Shown piece after piece: positions 24,496 to 32,795 of a stretch of DNA of 38,460 bases. This DNA comes from Thermoplasmatota archaeon (GTDB taxonomy: Archaea; Thermoplasmatota; Thermoplasmata; UBA10834), in assembly GCA_018818785.1 (NCBI GenBank), contig JAHIRF010000003.1, positions 1 through 38,460 on the forward strand. The letters run 5' to 3'. Under the pieces are notes generated by a model, which was given only the letters and a program-made list of their open reading frames with translations, did not search any database and was not told the origin of the DNA. The translations under genes were made by a program, and so were the position numbers. Position 1 is the stretch's first letter, and each line of letters opens with the position of its first letter.

Positions 24496-26417
24496 TCGAT
24501 GGAATAAGAGCATGGTCTGTCTCCAGACTCGGTGCCAAGCTGGTGGCGCTGGGCGTGGCGGTCATTCTCATATTGACCATGTTGACTGCCTGGTCCGTCG
24601 AAATGGGTGGGGAGTCCCTGAGGGATGCGATAGGTGGCGACAGCGCATATCTTGCCAGCCTTATCTCGACCTCCATCGACCGAGGCATCTACCTGAAGTA
24701 TCACGAGATGACGATACTCGCCCTTGGACTGGTGGTTCGGGAAGCGCTCGAAGAATCCAATACGATCTTCGACGCGATGGATGATCCTTACGGATACATC
24801 AACGAGACCAATGACGAATGGATCGCGATCCCGATGCAGGAGATGAATCCATTCATGGAGCAAATGATCAACAACAACCTCTCAAGCAACCTATCATACC
24901 GGCTCGACGAACACTACACGATCGAGCATGGCATCGACATGTACGGCGAGATACTGGTGACAAACAAGTACGGTGCCCTTGTCGCCATGACCACGCGTTC
25001 CGTCGATTACTTGAAGTGGGACAAGGACTGGTGGAAGTCGACCTTGGCGAACGGTTTCTCCATAGATGATATGTCATACGACCCATGCTCCGATATGTAC
25101 GGGGTATCTGTCTGTCAGACCGTATACAGCTACTCGGGCGAGTTCGCTGGTGTGATCCGCGGGTTCATCAATGTCATAGCCATCGCAGAGGAGGTGGGGC
25201 TGTTCGAGCATAGGTATGAGTCGGAGGACCTCAGGATAATCACCCGTCATGGCGCCTTGATCTATTCGTCCAGAGCCTTCATCATCATGGATGACTCCTC
25301 TGACAAGAACTACTATCTGAAATCTATTGATCAATCTGGATATTTCACTGCCGATGAGGCCGAGCGGTCCAGGCTGTACGGCTATTATCATTCCACGGGG
25401 TACCTCGACTACGAGGGTCATGATTGGCTGGTGCTCGTGAGCTACGACTACGCTGAGATAATGCAGCCGTTATCCGATCTTCGCACGAACATCCTCATCT
25501 TGGCGATCATCCTCGCTGCTGCCAGCGTGCTCGTCACGTACGTGCTGGCGGGATCCATCACCACGCCGGTCAGGCGGCTCACGCGTGCAGTGGTAGACGT
25601 GTCTGCAGGCAAACTGGACCGGCGCGTCGACATCCATCGGAAGGACGAGATCGGACAGTTGGCCCAAGCATTCAATGACATGGCAGAAGAGTTGGATGAT
25701 TTGTATAATGGTCTCGAAACGAAGGTCGCGACCAGAACAGCGGAGCTGCAGGTCGCCAACAAGAAACTCGGAATCCTCGGGTCGATAACCAGGCATGATG
25801 CGCTGAACCAGCTGACAGTCCTGCGCGGCTGGCTGAGCATGGCACAGGAGACGGTGAAGGGCGAGGCGACCCGTCAGTATCTCCACAAGGTCGAGTTGGC
25901 ATCCGAGAACGTTGCGTCGTATCTGAATTTCACTGGGGAATACGAAAAGGTCGGGATCAAGAGCCCGGAATGGCTGTCGGTGAGCGAATCATATGTGACC
26001 AGTACATTCGGCCTGAACCTCGCAGGCATCGAAGTCAAGACGGTCCTGGACCTGCTGGAAGTGTACGCGGACCCTATGTTCCCGAAGGTTATCAGGAACC
26101 TCGTGGACAACTCGCTCAAGCACGGTCGCAGCGTGACCAAGATATCCTTGAACTACTCCGAATCGTCCGATGGCCTGACGCTGGTATACGCGGACAACGG
26201 GCAGGGAGTGCCGATCGAAGAGAAGGGGAAGATATTCGAACGCGTTCCTCGGGACGGGAGAAAGAGTTACGGTCTGTACCTGTCCCGAGAGATACTGCTC
26301 ATGACCGGTCTGACGGTCAGAGAGACTGGGACTCCAGGAGAAGGCGCAAGGTTCGAGATATCCATACCTCGGGGCAAGTACAGGTTCGCGGACGATCGGT
26401 TCAAAGTGGCCAAGTAA
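24483..26417 (+). CDS. Membrane histidine kinase with Cache-like sensor and HAMP
   Basis: A 644-aa transmembrane sensor kinase. TM1 is about residues 17-42. The extracytoplasmic domain, about 45-335, is of Cache type by size and position, with YGEILVTNKYGALVA and a conserved DWW. TM2 is about 340-362 (ILILAIILAAASVLVTYVLA). HAMP follows about 363-415 (TTPVRRLTRAV, then DEIGQLAQAFNDM), then a dimerisation helix with ITRHDALNQL (His438). The ATPase domain has NLVDNSLKHG, ADNGQGVP and SYGLYLSR. ATG 24483 is chosen because GGAGG at 24472-24476 is 6 nt upstream; ATG 24492 would give a classical ATGA overlap. Either start overlaps the binding protein gene, so the two are translationally coupled. 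No receiver domain is fused, so its partner response regulator is elsewhere; the receiver-PAS kinase at 14855 is one guess. Confidence 0.9.
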   Translation: MVPMIDGIRAWSVSRLGAKLVALGVAVILILTMLTAWSVEMGGESLRDAIGGDSAYLASLISTSIDRGIYLKYHEMTILALGLVVREALEESNTIFDAMDDPYGYINETNDEWIAIPMQEMNPFMEQMINNNLSSNLSYRLDEHYTIEHGIDMYGEILVTNKYGALVAMTTRSVDYLKWDKDWWKSTLANGFSIDDMSYDPCSDMYGVSVCQTVYSYSGEFAGVIRGFINVIAIAEEVGLFEHRYESEDLRIITRHGALIYSSRAFIIMDDSSDKNYYLKSIDQSGYFTADEAERSRLYGYYHSTGYLDYEGHDWLVLVSYDYAEIMQPLSDLRTNILILAIILAAASVLVTYVLAGSITTPVRRLTRAVVDVSAGKLDRRVDIHRKDEIGQLAQAFNDMAEELDDLYNGLETKVATRTAELQVANKKLGILGSITRHDALNQLTVLRGWLSMAQETVKGEATRQYLHKVELASENVASYLNFTGEYEKVGIKSPEWLSVSESYVTSTFGLNLAGIEVKTVLDLLEVYADPMFPKVIRNLVDNSLKHGRSVTKISLNYSESSDGLTLVYADNGQGVPIEEKGKIFERVPRDGRKSYGLYLSREILLMTGLTVRETGTPGEGARFEISIPRGKYRFADDRFKVAK

Positions 26418-26480
26418 CGCATCCGCTCATCCTGAGAACTGCTTTCCCATGCCGTAGTGTGCGGGCTGGTTCCGGCCTAC

Positions 26481-27941
26481 TTACTTGTGCGGTATGTTGA
26501 TATCCGCCTCTGCCACGAGCGCTTTGAGCTTCTTGGAGATGTCAGCGTCCAACGGCTCGGGCAGATGCGTCTTCAGTATCTCCTTCGCCTTCTCCCTCGC
26601 ATGGTCGACCGCGTTCTTGCCGCCCGCGTCCTTCCATGTCCTGTAGGTCTGCCCGTCCGTCACCATCGGCTGCCACATGCTCCTGAAGTGATCGAGCGTG
26701 TGCTTCTTGCCCATGTAGTGTCCCTCGTGCCCGACATCCATTATGACATCCAACGGCATCGAGTCGTCATCGACAGGGAAACCTTTCAACATGTCCGCCA
26801 TCATCGTGAACATCTCGTGGTCGATGATGAGCTGCTCGAACGAGAGCACCGTCCAGTTCTCCAACAGTCCCGGTCCGGAGGTGATGTCCGCTCCTGAGAG
26901 ATACGCGATGAACGCGGAGAACGCCTTCTCGTACCCCGCCTGCACATCGGGCGCTTTTGAACATGAGCCCCAGCCTCCGATGAATATCGGGATGTCGTAG
27001 TGCTTAGCCATCTGTACATGGGCTGCACGCACCATGTTCGCGGCTGGGAACAATCCCTCGAACAGACCGCTCTGGACATCCATCGCCATGGGCTCCGAGC
27101 TGTAGCAGAGTGGGGACCCAGGGGCCGCGAGTTGCAGCACGGTCGCGAGCGCTATCACCTGCGCGTTCCCGAGCAGTACGGCACCGGCAACGGTCATCGG
27201 AGCCGTCGCGCCTATCAGTGGCATGGCCATCAACAGTGGCGGACAGCCCGCCCGCGAGAACTCTATCGCGGCATCCGTCGTCATGCCAAGGACCATCGGC
27301 GATGTGGTGCATGTGAGGTTGGAGATGATCGGTCTGCGCCTCAGCTCCTTGTATCCGCCCACGACCTCCGCGGCCATCTTGATCTCGTACTGCGCCTCCT
27401 CCTTCTGGTAGGTCGAACCGGTCGTGAAGTGCTTCTCGCAGTTCTCCAGCGCTGCCATGAACTCGTGCACCGTGTGCGAATGCTTCGGCACGTCGAGCGG
27501 CGTCACGATCGGGTTGTACATGTGGATCATCGGCAGATGGTCCACTATCTTCGCGGAGTCGGCCACATCTTTCAACGTCGACCCTCGCCTCTCCCCTGAT
27601 TCGAGGTCGATGGTCGATAACCCCACACCATCAGTACACGCGAAGCAGTGGTCCCCGTCCAGGACGAAGTCGTATTCCGGGTTCCGTCCAGCTATCTTGA
27701 CGGGCCTCTTGCACCTGCGGATGGATTCATCGACGAGGTAGCTCGGGATCCTGCAGATCTTGGTCTTCTCGTCCACATCCGCGCCCGCCTCCTTGAGCAG
27801 CCTCCTGCCTTCGTCGCTGACCACCTTGATGCCCATGTGCTCGAGCAGATAGAGCGAGTTGACGTGTATCGCCTCGGCATCGTTCTGTTCCATCACCTCG
27901 AGCCGCTTCATGCCGAACTCGCCTGCCTTGAATCCAGACAC
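26481..27941 (-). CDS. MttB-family corrinoid methyltransferase, non-pyrrolysine
   Basis: A member of the trimethylamine:corrinoid methyltransferase (MttB) superfamily, 486 aa, with a TIM-barrel layout. The frame contains no internal amber codon, so it belongs with the non-pyrrolysine relatives such as MtgB (glycine betaine) rather than true MttB. Recognisable stretches include GDHCFACTDGVG, the YNPIVTPLDVP loop, SNLTCTTSPM, a Gly-rich GATAPMTVAGAVLLGNAQ, CYSSEPMAMD and MDVGHEGHYMGKKHT near the C-terminus. It would transfer a methyl group from a quaternary or methylated amine to the Co(I) of the corrinoid protein encoded 4 nt upstream. GTG 27941 has GGGAG upstream; ATG 27911 is an alternative start. 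It is the second gene of a corrinoid-methyltransferase operon, convergent with the kinase at 24483. The substrate is not determinable by eye. Confidence 0.9.
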   Translation of the reverse strand: MSGFKAGEFGMKRLEVMEQNDAEAIHVNSLYLLEHMGIKVVSDEGRRLLKEAGADVDEKTKICRIPSYLVDESIRRCKRPVKIAGRNPEYDFVLDGDHCFACTDGVGLSTIDLESGERRGSTLKDVADSAKIVDHLPMIHMYNPIVTPLDVPKHSHTVHEFMAALENCEKHFTTGSTYQKEEAQYEIKMAAEVVGGYKELRRRPIISNLTCTTSPMVLGMTTDAAIEFSRAGCPPLLMAMPLIGATAPMTVAGAVLLGNAQVIALATVLQLAAPGSPLCYSSEPMAMDVQSGLFEGLFPAANMVRAAHVQMAKHYDIPIFIGGWGSCSKAPDVQAGYEKAFSAFIAYLSGADITSGPGLLENWTVLSFEQLIIDHEMFTMMADMLKGFPVDDDSMPLDVIMDVGHEGHYMGKKHTLDHFRSMWQPMVTDGQTYRTWKDAGGKNAVDHAREKAKEILKTHLPEPLDADISKKLKALVAEADINIPHK

Positions 27942-27945
27942 AGGC

Positions 27946-28602
27946 TCACGCTCCCTTGCCCATGAGGTCCTTCGCGGCGCTCACCGAGCTGCCAGCATCG
28001 GACACGTAGTTAGCTCCTATCTCCGCGGCCCACTCTTCGCTGACTGCTGCTCCACCGACCATGAGCGGCGTCTTGATACCCGCGGACCTCAACGCGTCGA
28101 CGAGCTCCTTCTGGCCGTCGACCGTCGTGGTCATGAGCGAGGACGCGCCAATCAGCGACGCGCCGACCTCCTTCGCCTTCTCGACGAAGCACTCAGTGGA
28201 TGCGTCCTTGCCGATGTCATGGACCTCGAACCCGCCAGCCTCCAGCATTATCCTTACCAGGTTCTTTCCGATGTCGTGGATGTCGCCCGCGACCGTGCCC
28301 AGCACGACCTTCCCGAGGACGTTCCTCTGTCCAGCGACCTTCTTCAACTCGGGTTCCAGGACCTTGATCGCGGCTGCCATGATCTCCGCTGCGTAGATCA
28401 GCTCTACGACGAACATCTCCTTGCGGGAGAACTTCTCGCCGACATCGCGTATACCCTTCGCGAGTCCCTCCTCGATAGCCTCGACAGGGTTTATGCCTGC
28501 AGCGAGCGCCTTTTCAGCGGCTGCGACTGCGACCTCCTGTTTCAAGGTCTTGACTCCGTTCTCTAACTCGCTCAATATCGCCTGTTTGTCCTCTCCAGAC
28601 AT
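27946..28602 (-). CDS. Corrinoid (cobamide-binding) methyl carrier protein
   Basis: A 218-aa corrinoid protein of the MttC/MtbC/MtgC type. The N-terminal helical cap (about 1-90) contains IEEGLAKGIRDVGEKFSRKE and MAAAIKVLEP. The B12-binding Rossmann domain carries the base-off motif GDIHDIGKN, in which His is the lower cobalt ligand, followed by LIGASSLMTTT and MVGGAAVSEEWA, where the nucleotide loop is buried. The ATG at 28602 is preceded by GGAGGAGGGA on the minus strand, a strong ribosome site. It is translated just ahead of the MttB-like gene (4-nt gap) and is its expected methyl acceptor. A methyl acceptor enzyme (MtbA-like) and a corrinoid reactivator (RamA) are not in the window. Confidence 0.93.
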   Translation of the reverse strand: MSGEDKQAILSELENGVKTLKQEVAVAAAEKALAAGINPVEAIEEGLAKGIRDVGEKFSRKEMFVVELIYAAEIMAAAIKVLEPELKKVAGQRNVLGKVVLGTVAGDIHDIGKNLVRIMLEAGGFEVHDIGKDASTECFVEKAKEVGASLIGASSLMTTTVDGQKELVDALRSAGIKTPLMVGGAAVSEEWAAEIGANYVSDAGSSVSAAKDLMGKGA

Positions 28603-29028
28603 GATTTCCCTCCTCCGTGTGATTTCGAATCCTATTGAAAGAAAGACTTGGCCGCATCAGAAGCGTCCTGTTGGGTTTCGAGAGCGCGTCGCGTGTAGCG
28701 CGCATTCAGAGAATCAGAATCCGGATCTTCCTACCTGAAGACCAGCACCGAGGTGGAGCAGCAATCTCATCATGACCTGGTCCGTGTTCATCACATGCCT
28801 GTGACAATCTAGTTTGTCACAGAATCCATCGGACGTCACGTGTTTGGTCAGGACCACGACTGCTCCCCCTATGAGCCTCCGCGAACCGGAAGCGCCACTA
28901 CGGGTATCGTCGGTAGGCTACTTAAGATTCACGAATTCAACACATAAAGACTATCGCAAAACGATATTAATCGCAATCGTCATCCCCCGGATGGTCCGGA
29001 CAGAGGGTCGGGCTGGAGGTGGCATCCG
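28603..29028. promoter_or_regulatory. 426-nt divergent control region between methyltransferase units
   Basis: No coding sequence is supported here. The region holds the 24-bp palindrome at 28799-28822, a GCGCG/CGCGC hairpin at 28684-28703, and AT-rich promoter-like elements at about 28920-28970, including GATATTAA at 28963-28970 about 60 bp before the ATG at 29029. It is long for an archaeal divergent spacer, which suggests regulation or a structured leader. Confidence 0.5.
28799..28822. promoter_or_regulatory. 24-bp near-perfect palindrome, likely operator
   Basis: CTGTGACAA (28799-28807) and TTGTCACAG (28814-28822) are perfect 9-bp arms around TCTAGT, whose centre CTAG is itself palindromic. 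The dyad lies between the corrinoid operon and the second MttB-like gene, as expected for a dimeric regulator. It could also form an RNA hairpin, but no T-tract follows. Confidence 0.55.
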
Positions 29029-30462
29029 ATGGCTGTTGCAAGATTGAGGTTTTTGGACAAGGATGAAGAGGATTTCGTGCATGCTAAGAGTGTCGAGTGG
29101 CTCGAGGATATCGGCGTGATGGTCAAGAGTCAGAAAATCGTTGAACTCCTGGCAGCCGAGGGTGCCGTCGTGGACAAGTCGAAAGGCATAGTGAAGCTCC
29201 CGGAGGACATGATCAAGGACGCGGTCGCGAAGGCCCCGAAGAAGATCATGCAATGCGGTCGGGATCCGAAGAACGACCGCGAGATACCCGTGAAGACCCA
29301 TCCTCTGATGGCGACGACCGGCCTCGCAGTCTACACTCTGGACATGCAGACCGGGGCGAGGAGGCCTACGACCAACGCGGACTTGGCCAACTTCTCCAGG
29401 TTGGCCGATGCGATGGACGCGGTGGACATCTGCTGGACAACGGTCACTGCGAGCGATGTGCCTCAGAATGCCCTGGCGCTGCACTCGCTCTGGACCGCCT
29501 TGCAGAACACGACCAAGCACATTCATGTCATACCGACCCCGCGGGATGCGACCGAGGCGAGGAAGCTGATAGAACTCGCATCTCTCGTCGCTGGAGGGGA
29601 GGAGCAGTTGAAGAAGAGGCCGTTGTTCTCCGTGGTCAGCTGTCCTATCGCCCCGTTGGCGTTCGAGAAGGCGTCTCTGGAAGGACAGATCGAGTATTCC
29701 AAGGCCGGGATACCAGTGATATCCATGTCCATGTCCTTGAGCGGGATGTCCAGTCCGGTCACGACATGCGGGACCATCGTCAACATCAACGCTGAGAACC
29801 TCGCGAGCCTCACGATGTCGCAGGCTCTAGCACCAGGAGCACCGTCGATCTACAGTTCAGAGTCGGCGCCGATCGACATGACCACCGGTGTGATGGACTA
29901 CACATCTCACAACCTTCCACTGATAAGCGCGGGTGCCTCTCAGATGGCGAAGAGATACGGCCTTCCATCCATGGTCGCGAACTGGGGCATCGAGACGAAG
30001 AACCCCGGCGTGGAGGCGACCTTCAGCGAACTGATGGCGACCACATTGGCCTCGACTTCTGGCTCCGACCTGATATCCGGCGCCGGAAGCCTGGACTCCG
30101 CCAAGGGAGCCTCGCTGGAACAGGTCGTCATCGACTCGTACCTGTGGGAGGATATCAGGTCGTTCATGAGGAGCTACGAGATATCCGATTCCACAGCCGT
30201 GACGGACGTCGTCAAGGCGGTCGGGCACGGGAACACCTTCCTGAGACACATGCACACCGCTAAGAATTTCAAGAACGAGATAATATTCAGGGACCAGAAG
30301 AAGAAGTCGTGGCAGGCGACCATGTCGACCAAGATGACCCCCGAGGCGAAGGAGATCGCGAAGATGATATTATCCGAGCACAAGGTGCCCTCTCTGGACA
30401 AGTCCACCCTCGAAAAGGGCGACAGGCTCGTGGACGATCATGTGCGATCGATAGGTGCATGA
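29029..30462 (+). CDS. Second MttB-family methyltransferase, non-pyrrolysine
   Basis: A 477-aa MttB-superfamily protein, divergent in sequence from the one at 26481-27941. ATG 29029 has GGAGGT at 29015-29020, 8 nt upstream. Visible blocks include EWLEDIGVMVKS near residues 24-35, PLMATTGLAVYTLD, NTTKHIHVIPTPRDATEA, a Gly-rich MSSPVTTCGTIVNINAENLAS, IYSSESAPIDMTTG and AVGHGNTFLRHMHT. These align with the central and C-terminal blocks of the other MttB-like protein. No in-frame TAG interrupts it. It has no corrinoid gene of its own here, so it may share the divergent one or one elsewhere. A different amine or betaine substrate from the first enzyme is a reasonable inference, not a demonstrated fact. 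Confidence 0.88.
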   Translation: MAVARLRFLDKDEEDFVHAKSVEWLEDIGVMVKSQKIVELLAAEGAVVDKSKGIVKLPEDMIKDAVAKAPKKIMQCGRDPKNDREIPVKTHPLMATTGLAVYTLDMQTGARRPTTNADLANFSRLADAMDAVDICWTTVTASDVPQNALALHSLWTALQNTTKHIHVIPTPRDATEARKLIELASLVAGGEEQLKKRPLFSVVSCPIAPLAFEKASLEGQIEYSKAGIPVISMSMSLSGMSSPVTTCGTIVNINAENLASLTMSQALAPGAPSIYSSESAPIDMTTGVMDYTSHNLPLISAGASQMAKRYGLPSMVANWGIETKNPGVEATFSELMATTLASTSGSDLISGAGSLDSAKGASLEQVVIDSYLWEDIRSFMRSYEISDSTAVTDVVKAVGHGNTFLRHMHTAKNFKNEIIFRDQKKKSWQATMSTKMTPEAKEIAKMILSEHKVPSLDKSTLEKGDRLVDDHVRSIGA

Positions 30463-30504
30463 AGAGCACCCCCGAGGCGATGTACGGCTCCTTGAGGGCA
30501 AACC

Positions 30505-30510
30505 CTATAT
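30505..30510 (+). promoter_or_regulatory. TATA-like element before membrane protein
   Basis: CTATAT within CCCTATATCTC is about 31 bp before the ATG at 30539. The transcript would start only a few bases before the start codon, giving a near-leaderless mRNA. This favours ATG 30539 over the GTG at 30455. Confidence 0.4.
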
Positions 30511-30538
30511 CTCACCCACATCATGCGACGTCAGTACA

Positions 30539-31285
30539 ATGCCTGACAGCCATGTGGGAAGCGTATCGAGGACGGATAACATACAGCGTTTCAATCAGCG
30601 TATGCTCGAGCTCGAATCCCGCAGGGCGAAGGCAGCGGATGTTGTCCCAGAACGCAGGTCGGTCCTTTCCTGGTTGGACTTCCCATTCGCATCCGTCTCC
30701 GTGATCGTCGTGCTCCTGTCGCTCTTCTCCCTTTCCATGTACCTCGGCGGATGGACCTGGTCTTCGTGGACCTATGCGCTATCCCTCTTCATCGTGTTCC
30801 CGCTCGTGGCGATCGAGATCAAGAGGAAGGCCGTCATCACCGGGGGCGCGGCGATCCTGCTCGTGTTCACGGTGATCATAGACGCGGGCCTTCCGCAATA
30901 CTTCGGCTACTCGCCATCGGACATGTCTTGGTACGACCTCACAGCCCACTTCCTCGGCGCGCTCGTGCTGACGATCTTCCTATGGTCAGTATTGTGCTGG
31001 ACGGTCAGCCCCTCAGGACCACCCAAGGAGAACGGGAGGAGGAAGATCGCGGTCGCCGTCGTGGCCATACTCCTCGTCTCGTTCATATTCGAGTTCATGG
31101 AATTCATGACGGACTTCTTCTTCGGCTGGAGGAACTTCCATCCCGGTATAGACACGCTCGGAGACCTGATATTCGATGTCGCAGGCGTGATCACCGCTGC
31201 GTTCTTGATATCCCGTCACAGGGTAAGCGCGATAAAGAGACCGTTCTGGCATTCAGAAGGATCATCGAATCTTGCCAATGCCTGA
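30539..31285 (+). CDS. YjdF/DUF2238-like polytopic membrane protein
   Basis: A 248-aa membrane protein with about six hydrophobic segments after a 40-residue basic N-terminal tail. The second half has an arrangement seen in the YjdF/DUF2238 family: an aromatic-His motif DLTAHFLGALVLTIF, a Glu-rich helix FEFMEFMTDFFFG, and IDTLGDLIFDVAGVITA with Asp residues facing the membrane. These polar residues in helices suggest a binding or transport site, but no function is established for the family. A longer frame from GTG 30455 overlaps the end of the MttB-like gene and is less likely because of the TATA-like element at 30505. Assignment to the family is by motif pattern only. Confidence 0.65.
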   Translation: MPDSHVGSVSRTDNIQRFNQRMLELESRRAKAADVVPERRSVLSWLDFPFASVSVIVVLLSLFSLSMYLGGWTWSSWTYALSLFIVFPLVAIEIKRKAVITGGAAILLVFTVIIDAGLPQYFGYSPSDMSWYDLTAHFLGALVLTIFLWSVLCWTVSPSGPPKENGRRKIAVAVVAILLVSFIFEFMEFMTDFFFGWRNFHPGIDTLGDLIFDVAGVITAAFLISRHRVSAIKRPFWHSEGSSNLANA

Positions 31286-31536
31286 ATCCACGGCAGGATC
31301 TTCAGGTCAACCTCTTCACAGATGGATGTCTATTCGATACGAGTTCCGGTCCTCTCCATTCGGTCGGCCAAGGTTCCTAATGGCATCCAAAGTGAACGAA
31401 TTCACAATATGATTCTAAACTGCGAATTCCCCGGTCGGAACACTTCGGCTAGAACACAATCCGAGCAGCGAATCATATGCTTCATGCATGTCGCATGTAG
31501 ACATCGGACATAAGACTAGGGACTAATCTCAATGAC

Positions 31537-32412
31537 ATGATGTGCGGATGCAATGTAGGATTGATATCAAAGCCCGCCCATTTCACAAATAGGATGATTC
31601 CGGATCTCTGGAGCTCGTATAAGAAATTCTGCGACATTCGCGATGAAACCTTGCGCGAAGATATCTTGGACATGAGCGGCCTGTCTTGGATACATCTAAT
31701 GACTCTCCAACCCTTAGTCGGCCATATAATGAGTAGGGATGATGATCTCAAGGCATACAGGCCACCAAGAAACGAGCAGGTCGCCTCTTACATCCGATTG
31801 ATGCTGAGCAAGCCGCGAGATTTATCATCGCCAGAGAAGACATACGTGCCAAATTTCCTTCTGACGCGCAATCAATCCGATGCGAACAGGGTGATTTCGC
31901 GACTATGCGAGCTTCAGGATAACGGTAGAAGTCTTGGCGGGCGGAATGTCTTCATGTACCTCTTGGGAGAACTGATCGACAACATCTATGAACATTCGAG
32001 TTTCGTCAATGCGATGGTTGCCGCTCAACGCTACGATAAGGCGGGCTTCGTCGAGGTGTCATTCTACGATGATGGTATCACTATCGCTCGAAGTCTGCGC
32101 GATGCAGGGCATGTTATGCCTACTGATTGCGAGGCGATAAGAATGGCAGTCGTTCATGGTCTGTCTAGCAAGAAGGATGTCGAACGTGGTTATGGTCTCT
32201 ATACGAACATGAATCTATGCACCAGCATGAGCGGTCTCGCTGGCAAGGTGTTGATCGTTTCAGGAAAGGGGGCAATCGGTCACGGTCCTGAGATGTCAGA
32301 CCGATACGTATTTAACTTCAACAACAACTATTATTGGTTGTCGGGAACGCTGGTCAGTATCAGGATTCCCTTTACATCCAAGGAGGTAGATCTATACGAT
32401 TTCACAGGCTAG
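31537..32412 (+). CDS. GHKL ATPase-domain protein with N-terminal STAS-like segment
   Basis: A 291-aa soluble protein with a Bergerat-fold ATPase domain at about residues 105-275. The N-box is FMYLLGELIDNIYEHS, the G1 box is SFYDDGITIARSL, and the G2-like box is ERGYGLYTN. It has no His dimerisation domain or sensor domain, so it is not a normal histidine kinase. It resembles anti-sigma-factor-type (SpoIIAB/RsbW-like) ATPases. The N-terminal stretch containing LDMSGLSWIHLMTLQPLVGHI reads like a STAS strand-helix unit. The STAS-like gene at 32426 follows after 13 nt, so they form an operon. Codon use is AT-richer than in the neighbours, which hints at transfer. Two adjacent ATGs (31537, 31540) could start it. 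The target of the switch is unknown. Confidence 0.75.
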   Translation: MMCGCNVGLISKPAHFTNRMIPDLWSSYKKFCDIRDETLREDILDMSGLSWIHLMTLQPLVGHIMSRDDDLKAYRPPRNEQVASYIRLMLSKPRDLSSPEKTYVPNFLLTRNQSDANRVISRLCELQDNGRSLGGRNVFMYLLGELIDNIYEHSSFVNAMVAAQRYDKAGFVEVSFYDDGITIARSLRDAGHVMPTDCEAIRMAVVHGLSSKKDVERGYGLYTNMNLCTSMSGLAGKVLIVSGKGAIGHGPEMSDRYVFNFNNNYYWLSGTLVSIRIPFTSKEVDLYDFTG

Positions 32413-32425
32413 AGAGATACGCCTA

Positions 32426-32710
32426 GTGGAGATACTATCTCCCAACCTCGCACTCAGAAGCAATGCGTGCGAACTATTCCGGTCCTTCGAGAGATACTCG
32501 GGTAAGGAGATAATAATCGATTTCTCCGAAATCAGAACGATGACGCGATCGTTCGCGCACGAATACTATCAGAGAAAGAATCGTTCTTCGAGGACGATTG
32601 TCGAAAGGAACCTGCCCGAGAATATCCGGAAGATGCTTCTGGTCGTTCGATCAACATCGAAGAGGAACGCACTTTCTGAGATCGATGCGACCCCTGTAGT
32701 GACCCTCTGA
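32426..32710 (+). CDS. STAS-like protein (DUF4325 type)
   Basis: A 94-aa protein starting at GTG 32426, 13 nt after the GHKL ATPase gene. It has the compact STAS-like order: a short strand, a helix (SNACELFRSFERY), the strand EIIIDFSEIRTMTRSFAHEYYQ with the D-F-S turn and following helix, and a C-terminal helix (NIRKMLLVVRST). This matches the STAS-like DUF4325 proteins often found beside GHKL ATPases. In partner-switch systems the ATPase phosphorylates or sequesters the STAS protein; whether the Ser after Asp-Phe is the target is unknown. It shares the AT-rich codon use of its partner. Confidence 0.72.
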   Translation: MEILSPNLALRSNACELFRSFERYSGKEIIIDFSEIRTMTRSFAHEYYQRKNRSSRTIVERNLPENIRKMLLVVRSTSKRNALSEIDATPVVTL

Positions 32711-32795
32711 CGAAGGCTGCATTCCGCCTACTATGAACATCTGTTCTCTTATGGGCTCACCATCGTTGCGCGGCAGTTTCAGACGCATGCTTGAT

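Noticed and set aside
28603-29028. Cobalamin riboswitch upstream of the corrinoid operon
   Set aside because: I could not find a convincing B12-box-like core or multi-stem layout; only a palindrome and a short GC hairpin are visible.
26481-30462. Possible pyrrolysine (in-frame TAG) in the MttB-like genes
   Set aside because: Both frames run full length (486 and 477 aa) without an internal amber codon, so they are non-pyrrolysine members.
31322-31513. Short plus-strand frame of 63 aa before the GHKL gene
   Set aside because: No ribosome site, domain or codon bias supports it; the region looks like a plain AT-rich intergenic spacer.
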